NCBI GenBank assembly: GCA_009599575.1
Contig: VWND01000073.1
Location: 1,240,001-1,304,000 of the forward strand
Direction of reading: 5' to 3'
Source of the DNA: Blumeriella jaapii
Taxonomy: Eukaryota; Ascomycota; Leotiomycetes; Helotiales; Drepanopezizaceae
DNA length: 64,000 bases
Shown one piece after another: positions 32,342 to 43,317 of this stretch; positions within the stretch are counted from its first letter, which is position 1, and every line of letters begins with the position of its first letter. The notes under the pieces are model-generated. The model was not told the DNA's origin. It saw only the letters and a program-made list of their open reading frames with translations, and did not search any database. A program made the translations under genes and the position numbers.

Positions 32342-33566
32342 ACAGCAGCTCCCGGACTGTCTCTCCGCCGCGGATGCGAGGCGTCGTGCCCCAAGGAGCT
32401 CACCGGGTGTGGCTACCCTCATGACGTTACTTTGGGCGATTCACCTCCTCGAGAAGGAGCGAACGCTGCCCACGCCAAAGCTGGACGCAGCTGCGGTGGT
32501 GGGACAGTTGGAGGGAGAGGACCGGCGCCGACGTGGCGGGGAGGCGAAGCGGCTCCCGTATGTGTTGCGGCCGGACGGCGTCGACCGCACGCATCCCGCG
32601 TCCGTGGATCACGGGCGCCAGGCGTCGAAGCAGGAGCGGCCTTGACTCGCGTCTGGGCGAAGGCATCGCAAGGGGGGTTGTTGGCCCATCGCCCTGTACA
32701 CTAGATGTTACAAACAGTACAAGCAACACATGATACACAAATTTTTTTTTTTTTTTCATCTTTCTCCTGATGACCTCTATGACCGCAAGTGCGGTCGGTA
32801 CCTCGTGTTGGAGCTGTGTGTGTGTGTGTGTGTGTGTGTGAGTGTACGAGATGTAATTCTCGCCAAGATTTGTTGACAGTTGAACTTCCCCTGCTGCTCG
32901 CGTGTTGTTTCTGGCAAGAGGTCTACCCACGACTCTTCTTCCCACCACTTTTCTTCACTCTCCAAGTGGAAGCGTCACTTCTCTTCTCCTTCTCCGACTA
33001 GCTCCTGCTACTGGAAAGAGTCGTTCCGTGTACGATTCTGAATCCCTTGGACTCCATCCCATGCTCCAAGCACCCATCGGTCGGTGGCTACGATATGCGT
33101 CATTCTACGCATTCATCTCCTGCTGATGGCCTTTCCGTTGCAGATGCGTCGCGTTGCTATCCTGCCAGCGACATTTTTTTTTGATTTTATTATCATCATT
33201 TTTCAGTCTCAAGCTCCGAGATCCAAGGCCCGTCCCCATCACCCTCCACTCACGATGAATGCCCTGGAGCAAGCGACTCGGGCGTCCGCAGACACGGCAA
33301 GAGTCCTCCGCGGCGTGACTCCACCCAGTGGCAGTCTACTCGTCGGGTGCGCCACGCGCGCCTTCCTTTCTCGACTCTGGCTTTCTCCCCGTCCCGTCGG
33401 GCGACCTCTTCTTCCATCTCTCGTCAACACACGCACAAGCTGCGCGAGCGAAGACGGCTTCTCCGCCCATATATCCTTAGAAATTGAGGCCATTCTGAGG
33501 CCATTCATTCTTACCATGGGGCCCGCACTTCAGCAGTCCTAGGGCGCCCGCCCTTTTCGCTTCGAC
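32342..33566. other. hacA 3' region and intergenic, with poly-T and TG microsatellite
   Basis: The unspliced hacA frame continues to 32645. Beyond it are a poly-T run (32742-32756), a (TG)n microsatellite (32817-32840) and a CT-rich stretch. No separate gene is supported. Confidence 0.55.
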
Positions 33567-36500
33567 ATGGACCAGCTCATTGCCGCGCTGGCGTCGAATT
33601 CTGTACAGCCAGCATCCGCCACGCCCGCCTCGTCGGATCTGATCTTGGATCGCCCGCCTCTCCAGCCTCTTGTGGAAGCAGGCACATCTGCTTCCGCTCA
33701 GCATCAGCATGGATATCAGAACGAAGATCTTGATTCTCTCTTGGAACTAGACATGTCTGCTTCCGCTCCGCATCAGCATGAAGATCAGAACGAAGATCTT
33801 GATTCTCTTTTGGGACTAGACATATCTGCTTCCGCTCAGCATCAGCATAAAGATCAGAACGAAGATTTTGATTCTCTCTTGGGACTAGACATGTCTGCTT
33901 CCGCTCAGCATCAGCATGAATGTCAAAACGAAGATCTTGATTCTCTTTTGGGACTAGGCATGTCTGCTTCCGTCCAGGGTCAGAATAGAAACCAGATCGA
34001 AGACCGTCATCCTGTTTTTGATCCAGGCATACCTGTTGCTCCCGTTCAGAACCAGAGTCAAATCGAAGACCTTCAGCCTCTTATAGAACCAGGCACATTT
34101 GCTTCCGCTCAGCATCAGCATGAATATCAGAACGAAGATCTTGATTTTCTTTTGGAACTAGGCATGTCTGCTTCCGTTCAGGGTCAGAATAGAAACCAGA
34201 TCGAAGACCGTCATCCTGTTTTTGATCCAGGCATACCTGTTGCTCCCGTTCAGGACCAGAGTCAAATCGAAGACCTTCAGCCTCTTATGGAACCAGGCAC
34301 ACTTGCTTCCGCTCAGCATCAGCATGAACATCAGAACGAAGATCTTGATTCTCTCTTGGGACTAGGCATGTCTGCTTCCGCTCAGCATCAGCATGAATAT
34401 CAGAACGAAGATCTTGATTCTTTTTTGGAACTAGGCATATCTGCTCCCGTTCAGGACCAGAGTCAAATCGAAGACCGTCAGCCTCTTGTGGAAGCAGGCA
34501 CATCTGCTTCCGCTCAGCATGAGCATGGATATCAGAACGAAGATCTTGATTCTCTCTTGGAACTAGGCATATCTGCTCCCGTTCAGGACCAGAGTCAAAT
34601 CGAAGACCGTCAGCCTCTTGTGGAACCAGGCGTAATTGCTTCCGCTCAGCATCAGCATGGATATCAGAACGATGATCTTGATTCTTTTTTGGAACTAGGC
34701 ATATCTGCTCCCGTTCAGGACCAGAGTCAAATCGAAGACCGTCAGCCTCTTGTGGAACCAGGCATAATTGCTTCCGCTCAGCATCAGCATGAATATCAGA
34801 ACGAAGATCTTGATTCTTTTTTGGAACTAGGCATGTCTGCTTCCGTTCAGGGTCAGAATAAAAATCAGATCGAAGACTTTCATTCAATTTTTGATCCAGG
34901 CATACCTGTTGCTCCTGTTCAGCATCAGAGTCAAATCGAAGACCGTCATTCTATTTTTGATCCAGGCATTTCTGTTGCTCCCGTTCAGAACCAGAATCAA
35001 ATCGAAGACCGTCATCCTCTTTTTGATCCAAGCATACCTGTTGCTCCCGTTCAGCATCAGAGTCAAATCGAAGATCGTCATGCTCTTTTTGATCCAGGCA
35101 TTTCTGTTGCTCCCGTTCAGGACCAGAGTCAAATTGAAGACCGTCATCCTCTTTTTGAGCCAGGCATACCTGTTGCTTCCGTTCAGCAGCAGAATGGAAA
35201 TCTGATCGAAGACCGTCATTCTCTTTTTGATCCAGGCATATCTGCTCCCCGTTCAGCAGCAGAATGGAAATCTGATAGAAGACCGTCATCCTCTTTCTGA
35301 TCCAGGCACATCTGCTTCTGTTCAGCATTACGACAATTATCAGATTGAAGATCTTGATTCTTTCTTGGAACTAGACATTTCTGCTCCCGTTCAGCAGCAG
35401 AATGGAAATCTGATCGAAGACCGTCATCCTCTTTTGAATCCAGGCATACCTGCTCCCGTTCAGCATTACGACAACTATCAGATTGAAGATCTTGATTCTT
35501 TCTTGGGACTAGACATTTCTGCTCCCGTTCAGTACTACGATGAGAATCACATCGAGAACCGTTTTTCTTTTTGGGAACCAAGAACATTTGCTCCCGTTCA
35601 GCATTACAATGGAAACCAGATTGAAACCTTCACCCCGCTTGAGTGGATGACCTGCCTCATCGAGCGTCACCACAAATTCATATTCGAGCCCCGGCCCCCC
35701 CTGCCCTTTCTCCCCAAATTTAGAATATGCGACGCCGAGTTCTACGCCATACAAACTATGCTCGGCCAGCTCTCGGAAGGAGGCATCGTGCGCCGCCACA
35801 TGGTGGACTTCATGACCCAATACGTGATGTGCTGGCTGACCTCGGATGTATATTTCCTGGCCCCGACGGGGAAACCGTGCTCCATCTTCAATGTGGGGAG
35901 GTTGGTATGGGTATGGAGCCTAGACAAGGAGCAGTATACGCGTAGCTGGAAAGAGCTGACGGAAGGCTGGCTAATAATGCTGCAAGATTATGAATGGGTG
36001 GCTCGTGGATCTAGAACACCGGAGCTCGAGCCGATGCTTTCAGGAGAGGGAGGGAGGCGGGGGGGAAAGGAGCCAGAGGGAGAGACGCCGGAAGGGAGAA
36101 AGCGGAAGGCAGATGAGCTGGTTGGGTCGACTCGAACTGGCGTCTCTCCGCAGAATCATAACTCGGATATGGGGGATGTGTTTGGAGAAGATCAATCGAC
36201 GAATTCCCCTGGTGTGCCGCATGACCAGCGTGGACTGGCTGAGTCCTCTACGAACCAGCAGGATATCTCGGCCGAAAGCACCCAGCCGCGAGAGCCAACC
36301 ACTTCTCCGGACCCATTCTCTACGAACCAGCAGGATATCTCGGCCGAAAGCACCCAGCCGCGAGAGCCAACCACTTCTCCTGACCCATCTGTTCGTGAAA
36401 TATCTCCACCACCTCCGAGTGCAAGTCGATCAGCTGCGAAGTCACGAAGAAAGCCAGCGGCGCGGTCTTCCCGTGTGCCTGGTAAGCAAGCTGGGCCGGC

Positions 36501-37750
36501 TGCTCAAAGGAAAAAGCCTCGCGCCGCTACGAGTTCGGCTGAGTGGGCGAAGGGCAACGCGCGACGAGCTCGGCAAAATCATGTGGAAAGCCAACTGATT
36601 CGCTTCCATATGAACCGGCTTCAAGATGTAGTCTTCGCGGATCCTTTCTTCAACTTTAAATTTGGCCCACCTGATCCAAGTCGTTCTGGGGGTAGCGGTC
36701 CGAGTCGAAGCGACTCGGCGACAACATCACAAGAAAATCGAGAGATCAGTGGTCCAAGTCAAACTCATCCGACCACCACACAAGGAGACGGGGAGACCAG
36801 TACCGTTGGACTCCCAGACGGCGTATCAAGATCGAGCTCGCCACACCCGCAAAGACCGAGTGCAAAGCGGGCTCGGAAAAAGGCTCGGAAAAAGGCGCGG
36901 AGAAAGACGCAGATTCCTAGCCCAGACGAATTTGCTAGTCTTGTCTTTATCCATCCTCGAAATCTCAGCCCAAATGTGCCCATGCGAAGTGGACGGGGGC
37001 GCTTCGATCAGGATTCGCAGAGCGATGCGTCCTTGGACCAAGCGACTCCCTCGGAAGACGATCTGCCATGCGGCTTTCCCTATCTCGCAAGACCGTCAAC
37101 GCTGGCACAGCAGCTTCGATCGAGTTGGAAGCGCCACGATGCCGATGCCACTGTCTCGAATTCACGGGCCAAGTTTGGATTCCGCCAGAGCCAGAAAATC
37201 CCCTCGGCCGGTGCCGGGATCCCCTTTCAAGCTGGTACGGGAGGCAAGAATCGGTGGCCGAGCAATACCATGAGCACGGCTGGGGCCGAGCCTGGGTGGT
37301 TTTGCTGCTGGCAGCTTGGCGCAAGGCCAATTGGACGACATGAGATCCCGGACCCCAAGCACCGCTGGGCCGCGCCTGGGGGTTTTTTCCGTGGCTGGCT
37401 CTGCGTCAGGCTCGAAGGCCGACGTGAGATCCCGAGCTCAAAGCAGTGCTGCGATCTCCTCTCGAGCTGGCACGGCAGCCAGCAGTCGGCGGCCGAGCAA
37501 CACCACGCGCGACACGGAATGGAGTCCGGCTCGCGACGACCTGGCTCCGGGCTCCGACGATGACACCTTGTTCGGGTCTGCATCTTCCGATCGCACTTAC
37601 GATGTCTCTTCAGACGAAGACGGCACCGCGAATGGCAAAGCCGGCAATGGATGCCCGACACGCCCTGCCATTCCGGGCCGAGGCCGTCCGGGGGACACCA
37701 GCTCGCGCCCGATCGTCATTCGGGATGATGTGGAAAATGGTGTCACTTGA
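33567..37750 (+). CDS. Unrecognised giant tandem-repeat protein with basic C-terminal tail (two frame breaks)
   Basis: I do not recognise this gene. Starting at 33567 (MDQLIAALASNS), it has about 28 tandem units of 21-25 residues (roughly 33690-35640). Two variants alternate: SASAQHQHEYQNEDLDSLLELG and APVQDQSQIEDRQPLVEPG; both share (A/S)-x-VQ-x-Q...(Q)-I/N-ED. A compact region of about 120 residues follows (35634-36010), rich in aromatics: EWMTCLIERHHKFIFEP, FRICDAEFYAIQTML, WSLDKEQYTRSW. The rest is disordered and basic, with a 24-residue duplication (36247-36390), KRKADE and KRARKKARKKARRK. Two single-base surpluses interrupt the frame: C4 at 35247-35250 (sister units have CCC), and one within 37291-37303. 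Without them the frame is 1,393 residues and ends in an acidic, Ser-rich tail. No signal peptide or membrane segment is visible, so it is probably nuclear. Confidence 0.75.
33690..35640 (+). repeat. Coding tandem array of ~63-75-bp units, about 28 copies
   Basis: Units of 63, 66, 69 or 75 bp, all multiples of three, with strong nucleotide conservation (GTTCAGGACCAGAGTCAAAT; GAACGAAGATCTTGATTCT). Type A and type B units alternate in the middle, type A clusters at the start and type B at the end. This suggests expansion by unequal exchange. The reverse strand is also largely open because the period is a multiple of three. Confidence 0.93.
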
Positions 37751-38104
37751 CGGGGGAGGTTTGGATTGGATTGGGTTGGATCGGGTTGGGTTGGATTGGA
37801 TTGGATCGGGTTGGGTTGGGTTGGGTTGGGTTGGGTTGCGTCAGACTGGATGGGACTCGGTACTGTACCTAGGATAGGATAGGATAGGATAGGATCATGC
37901 AGCACAGGATAAGACGGGTTATGAAAGGGAACCTTTTTTCCCTTCTTTTTTCCCTTCTTTTTTTCCCTTCTTTTTTTCCTTCTTTTTTCCCTTCTTTTTT
38001 CCCTTCTTTTTTCCCTTCTTTTCTTCCTTCATTTTTCTTTTTCCCTCGCCAGTCTACGTTCGCGTGTGCTGGATAGAGCCGGGCTTAAATCGCGCGAGCG
38101 AGAC

Positions 38105-38512
38105 GAGAGTCAGAAGGAGAAGGAGGAAGAAGGAGGAGAAGAAGGAGGAGAAGCAGGAGGAGAAGCAGGAGGAGAAGCAGGAGGAGAAGCAGGAGGAGAA
38201 GGAGGAGGAGAAGAAGGAGGAGGAGGAGGAGGAGGAGGAGGAGGAGGAGGAGGAGAAGGAGAAGGAGGAGGAGGAGGAGAAGAAGAAGAAGCAGCAGAAG
38301 AAGAAGCAAGAAGAAGAAGAAGAAGAAGAAGAAGAAGAAGAAGAAGAAAGAAGAGAGAAGAAGAAGAAGAAGCAGAAGAAGCAGAAGAAAGAAGAAAGAA
38401 GAAGAAGAAGAAGAAGAAGAAGAAGAAGAAGAAGCAGAAGAAGCAGAAGAAGCAGAAGAAGCAGCAGAAGAAGAAGAAGCAGCAGAAGCAGCAGCAGCAG
38501 CAGCAGCAAAAA
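38105..38512. repeat. ~400-bp polypurine tract
   Basis: The plus strand is almost all A/G, with isolated C in GCA triplets. The first part is a 15-bp GGAGGAGAAGCAGGA period, the later part GAA triplets. Mirror symmetry makes it a candidate for triplex (H-DNA) structure. Confidence 0.9.
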
Positions 38513-39406
38513 AAGGGGCAGAAACAGAAACCCTTTGAGAACAACCCGATCTCGCGACGAGGCTTCTTGTTTTATTTTAAATAGTTTATTTATTTTATTT
38601 GCTAGTTTTTTGAATTTTCTTTACTTGTTTTTTCGGCGGAAGGGGAGGGGAAGGGGGAGGGAAGGGAGAAGGGAGAGGGAGAGGAGATAGGGAAGGGGGG
38701 GAGGGGGAGGGGAGAGGGAAGGGAGGGAGGGGAGAGAGGAGAGGAGAGAGGGACGTTGTTTGTCTCCTTGGTAAGCGAGGCTGGTTTCGTCGCTTCGCTC
38801 GCTCGCTTACTTACCTGTCTACATCATACCTGTCTACTGTACATACCTACCTATCTACCTGTCTACGTACATACCAACCTACCAACCTACCTGTCTACGT
38901 ACATACCTACCTACTAACCAACCTACCAGCCAACCAACCAACCATCACCGTACCAGAACCAGAACCCCCGGATCTGGTTCTTTGCCTGCTTTTAAAACCG
39001 TTGGCCAAGACCCGCCCGGTCTCGGTATGGTATGGTATGGTATGGTATGGTATGGTATGGTATGGTATGGTATGGTACGGTATGGTGCGGTATGGTACGG
39101 TGCGGGATGGTGCGGGATGGCGTCTGCTTGTTTCGCGGGCTGGGACGGGGCTGCGAAGAAGGGCGGTGCTGTGAAGGAGGGTGGTGCTGTGCTACTGTGT
39201 TGTGGAGTGAGTGTTGTGGAGTAGAGTGTTGTGGAGTGAGTGTTGTTGAGTGAGTGTTGTGGAGTAGAGTGTTGTGGAGTGTAGTGAGTGCTGTGTTGTG
39301 GAGTGTAGTGCTGTGGAGTGAATGAATGAGTGAGTGAGTGTAGTGAGTGCAGTGAGTGTAGTGAGTGTAGTGCTGTACTACTGTGTTGTGTTGTAAAGTA
39401 TTTCAT

Positions 39407-39562
39407 TGTATGTATGTATGTATGTATGTATGTATGTATGTATGTATGTACCTATGTATGTATGTATGTATGTATGTATGTATGTATGTATGTATGTATG
39501 TATGTATGTATGTATGTATGTATGTATGTATGTATGTATGTATGTATGTATGTATGTATGTG
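39407..39562. repeat. (TATG)n microsatellite
   Basis: About 38 copies of TATG with one CCTA interruption near 39450. Confidence 0.97.
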
Positions 39563-39868
39563 TTGTACTGCTTGTATTGTATAGTATAGTATAGTATAGT
39601 AAATAAGTACAGTACAGTACATTTCCTGTTCTCTCTTCTCCTCGCCGTGAAGAGCGTACCGGGTGAGCATCAGGCTAATGAACATGGCACACGAGCGCGG
39701 AACACACCACGATCGAGAGCACTGCAGCGTAGAGCAAAAAGAACGGGTCGTGTGGTGCGCGAGCAAGATGTAGCCATCTGTGAGATGCGTGCATACATGG
39801 ACACATACACCAAGCCCCAACCCACACAGGACTAGAAGAACGTGTTCGGAGAAATCAGGTTCAAGCAG

Positions 39869-41813
39869 TCATCGATACTTCTCATACCCAATGCCCTCGC
39901 TGATCCGCGCCTCGACAAAGGCCACCGTCTCCCCATCGTACATCGCCTCCGGCGTCCTCGGGCCATAGATCACCTCTCTCTCGTGCTTGGCCCCCTCCTC
40001 CTTGGTCATGCACACCAGCTCCCTCGCCTTCACCCGGCTGCTCTTCTGGCCCTCGACGCCCAGCTCGACCACGCTGCCCTCGGCCGGCTTCCGCCACCGG
40101 ACGAGCGTGAGCCGGGTCGAGATGCCGCTGATGGCGCTCTTGCCCCGGTACACCTCCTCGACCAGGTATGCGACGTCCGCGGCCGTGATGCCCGTCTTCA
40201 GGCCCCGCGCGTCGTCGCCCGGCACGCAGGCCCTCGCCAGCTTCTCCTCCGACCCTTGCAGCGCTGCCAGGATGTGGTCGTACATCTTCTCCCGGCCCTT
40301 GGCCGGGACGTACTCGTGCGGGTAGCCGGTGACCTCCAGGATGACATGGTTCGCGACCGCGTACCCAAAAACCGCCGGCATCGTGCCCAGAACGGGCAGG
40401 ATCCGCACGCGAAAGTCGGGGAGCACGCCCAGGTCGCCGACGGAGCCCTTGGCGTATTCTTCTGCCGGCAAGGGGAGCAGTTGAGCTTTTCCGGGGCCCG
40501 GTTTCTCCGTCGAGAAGACGACGGGGATCCCGGATGCGACGCCTACCTTGCGGAGGCGTGTGCGTGTCGCGCGCGAGAGAGGGTCTTCGGTACTGGCTGA
40601 GATGTCGCCGATAAAAACGCGTGTAGGGTCTGATTTGCAGCCGGCGCCCATAGAGGAGATGACAGGGAGGCTGTTCTTGTGGCAGTATTCCAGCAGGGCT
40701 ACCTTGCTGTCGATGTTGTCGATTGCGTCCACGATGTAATCTGGCTTCCGGCCTTCCCACGGCGCCAACAGCCTCTCGGCAGCAGTCGCGCCATAGAGCT
40801 CATTGCAGAGATCGAAATGCACCCAAGGCGTGATCTGCTGCAGTCTCTTCTTCAGACATGCGACCTTCGGCGTTCCAACATCTGCCAGCGTAGCAACCGC
40901 ATGGCGGTTGAGCGAGGAGAGCGTGACTTGATCGAAGTCAACAAGGCGTATTCGAGAAACACCCGAGCGAGCGAGTGCCGCCGTGCAATGCGATCCGACA
41001 CCTCCACATCCCACGACAATAACGAAAGCCGACCGGAGCTTCGCAAGCCCTGCCTCTGTCAGGAAGACCTTGTTCCGAGCAAGTTGCTCGAGGATGAGTT
41101 CTGCATTCCGTCAGCTCTCCTCCCGATGCAAGCCCCAGCCAGACAAACCATCATCGTAATCGCCCCTTTGCGCTCTCTCCGCAAACTCCAAGCTCCTCTG
41201 ATCCTCCTTACTCATGCCCGTTCTCGGCGGAGCAGCCCCAAAATCCGTGAGCTGCACTTCCACCCGTCAGCACTTGGCCCGTCTCGCTCCACCCAGCACG
41301 AACAACTACACACTCCCCCTGCCTCCGGCTCTATCACGCACGCACCTTGGCGGCCTCATGGCCCTTCCCCAGCGCCGGGATGGAGCTCTTCAGGTCCTCG
41401 ACCCGCTCCTGTCTCCGCACATGCTGATATCCGAAGATGGCGCCCGCGACGAGCGCGCCGGACACCAGGGCCGTGGCGGCGAACTGCGCCTGCGACGTGG
41501 ACGCGGTGCGCGAGAGCCAGGACGACATGCTTCCTCTGCCTTTCTCGCTCGCTTCGCCTTCGGTGTCTGCTTCTGCTTCAGCAGGCGGCTGTTGTGATGT
41601 GTATCCAGGGTCGGGTGGAGGCGAGCACTGCGTGCTATCGCTGGGCTGGGAGCTGTCTTCCTGGTCTTGACACTCGTATCGCGGCGGGTATTCCTCCTCG
41701 TCGTCTGGGCTTGAGAGGTAGTAGTGTTGATCGTGGCCTTGATAACTGTAGGAGTGCCGTGAGCTGGAGCTGGGGCTGGAGCTGACACCAGGCTGATTAT
41801 AACGCCAATCCAT
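39869..41813 (-). CDS. TCD1: tRNA threonylcarbamoyladenosine dehydratase (ThiF/E1-like)
   Basis: Uses ATP to convert t6A37 of tRNA to its cyclic form (yeast Tcd1/Tcd2, bacterial TcdA); the yeast enzymes are mitochondrial outer-membrane proteins. Exon 1 is 41813-41346, exon 2 41251-41149 and exon 3 41100-39869; total 600 residues. Exon 1 has a Ser/Tyr/Pro-rich head and a hydrophobic segment, FAATALVSGALVAGAIFGY, followed by LKSSIPALGKGHEA. Exon 2 gives MSKEDQRSLEFAERAQRGDYDD. Exon 3 carries ELILEQLARNKVFLTEAG, the nucleotide loop VVGCGGVGSHC, RLVDFDQVTLSSLNRHAVA, DAIDNIDSK and SMGAGCKSDPTR. Introns are 41345-41252 (GTGCGT...GCAG) and 41148-41101 (GTTTGT...GCAG). I cannot tell Tcd1 from Tcd2; the symbol is by family. 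The head is longer than in yeast. Confidence 0.9.
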
Positions 41814-42064
41814 GGTGAGCAGCGCTCATGGCCTGGGTGCTTTTCATGGTTGTCGTTGACATGGCCTCTCGAGCTGTGGGTTGTGGGTTGTTTTGTGAGT
41901 TGTTGATTCGGCTTCTGGCGGCCAGTGTTTTTCTCGATACTGGCTGGCTAGCGAGGCACCTCGGCTCCTATTGGTCGGCAGTAACGTCTAGCTCCCCCTC
42001 CCCCTCCCCTCCGCTGTCCCTTCAAAACAACAAATCGAAAATCAAAGATCCTAAAACACTCCCA
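41814..42064. promoter_or_regulatory. Divergent promoter region, TCD and VOC genes
   Basis: 251 bp between the outward-facing starts. It includes a CT-rich block just before the VOC start (41990-42015). No specific factor site is evident. Confidence 0.4.
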
Positions 42065-43317
42065 ATGTTCTCGTTTCCTCTCAAAAAACTTCCATCTCTC
42101 ATTGCTATCCCTATACACACACCTCGACTCCAATCCAGAGTCATGTCGTCTTCCCCCTCCTCTCGGCCAGCAGCCACCATCCAGTCCCTTGACCACCTCG
42201 TCCTCACCGTAACCTCCATCCCCAAGACGACAGCGTGGTATGCGCAACACCTCGGTATGCGAGCCGAAGCCTTCGTATCGTCTGCCACGCCGGATGTCAC
42301 GCGGCACTCGCTGGTGTTTGGGAGCCAGAAGATCAACTTGCATGAGCTGGGCAAGGTATGAGTGGACATGTGTTTCCTCGTCGCCTCGCTCGGATTGTTT
42401 TTGGCTGCTTTTGCATTATCATTCTGGCTCATCCACTTCCCGAAAACTCCCATTTCTTTGCGAGCTTTGATAATCGCGAGACTTATGTCTACTTCTTCTC
42501 TGATGATTCGAGAGACCGCTTAAGCGAGCCGCATCTTCCCTTAGGATTCGACGAGGAAGAGTTGCTTGCTGTTTGGTAGAGCGATACGACCACGAAGAAG
42601 TGAGATGATCTACCTCCTTAGATCATCTCACTCAACATTCATGTACATACTCACATGTCGCTCTCTCTCCCCTTCCTTCCCACCGTCCACTCACACAACC
42701 CCCGCCCGTTTCCCCTCTCTCCTCCTTTCCCTTCCTCTCCTCGCTTCAACCTCCTTACCCCGAGCCTTAAACCTACCTACCTACACCTTTTTACCTACCT
42801 CCCATCAAACAAGCAACCCCTAACCCTTCCAACTCCCACCCCCCTCTTCTCTATTTCTAAGCCCCCTTCCCTCGCAGGAATTTCTCCCCAGAGCCACCAA
42901 GCCCCTCCCCGGCAGCGCCGACATCTGCCTCCTCACCAACGACGACGTGTCCAGCGTACGCCAGCGTCTCCTCGCCGCGGGCGTCGAGCTCGTCGACCTC
43001 GGCGCCGAGGAGACGGACCACGGCATCGTGGCGCGCACGGGCGCGAGGGGAAAGCTGAGGAGCGTATATTGCAGGGATCCGGATGGGAATTTGGTTGAGT
43101 GAGTGCCGATTCCCTTCTTTCCGTTTTCTTCTTCTTTCTCTTCCAGGGCTTTGTTCGTTCCCAAGCCCCCCCACCCCCCGAATCTTGTGGGCCAGGGTTG
43201 GTCGGGTGGTTGGTTGGTTGGTTGGTTTGCGAATTTGTGTGAGACCTAAGTATGAGCGAGTGAGTGTAAGCGGCTCGTAGCTGACGAAGAAGCAGGATAT
43301 CGAATTACGTCGACTGA
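42065..43317 (+). CDS. VOC-fold (glyoxalase/bleomycin-resistance superfamily) protein
   Basis: A small vicinal-oxygen-chelate protein related to fungal and bacterial VOC domain proteins; its substrate is unknown. Exon 1 is 42065-42355, exon 2 42878-43098 and exon 3 43296-43317 (ISNYVD), in all 177 residues. Motifs: IQSLDHLVLTVTSI (first metal His), [49 protein letters not shown] (final Glu ligand). Introns are 42356-42877, unusually long at 522 nt and CT-rich, and 43099-43295 (GTGAGT...GCAG). The first 26 residues (MFSFPLKKLPSLIAIPIHTPRL) look like a mitochondrial presequence. Starting instead at the ATG at 42143 gives a 151-residue cytosolic form. Confidence 0.85.

Larger units (their letters stand above)
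37751..39868. repeat. 2.1-kb block of stacked simple repeats, no gene
   Basis: In order: GGATT/GGGTT pentamers (37757-37845); AGGAT pentamers (37870-37895); pyrimidine TTTTTTCCCTTC repeats (37930-38035); a 400-bp polypurine tract of GGAGGAGAAGCA and GAA units (38105-38512); a G-rich purine tract (38640-38755); CTACCTAC/CATACC tetramers (38815-38945); GTATG pentamers (39026-39080); GAGTGTTGTG-type repeats (39185-39380); TATG tetramers (39407-39562); and GTATA pentamers (39575-39600). Long open frames here are poly-Leu, poly-Glu/Lys or CMYV repeats and not genes. Confidence 0.9.

Noticed and set aside
32427..32948. 173-codon minus-strand frame with THTHTHT run
   Set aside because: It contains the TG microsatellite and is antisense to the hacA 3' region; no similarity.
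34285..35587. Antisense open frames of 100-200 codons with their own repeats
   Set aside because: They mirror the coding repeat because its period is a multiple of three; the plus-strand frame has the start, the downstream domain and the longer span.
33690..35640. Regularly spaced repeats reminiscent of a CRISPR array
   Set aside because: The units are protein-coding, similar throughout without unique spacers, and the genome is fungal.
37757..37845. GGGTT/GGATT repeats resembling a telomere
   Set aside because: They are pentamers, not TTAGGG, are short, and lie in the middle of genic sequence.
38054..38690. Long open frames reading poly-Leu/Ser/Phe on one strand and poly-Glu/Lys/Gly on the other
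   Set aside because: They are translations of the GAA/GGA polypurine tract in all frames; there is no codon or domain signal.
39330..39594. Open frames with CMYV repeats
   Set aside because: Pure translation of the (TATG)n microsatellite.
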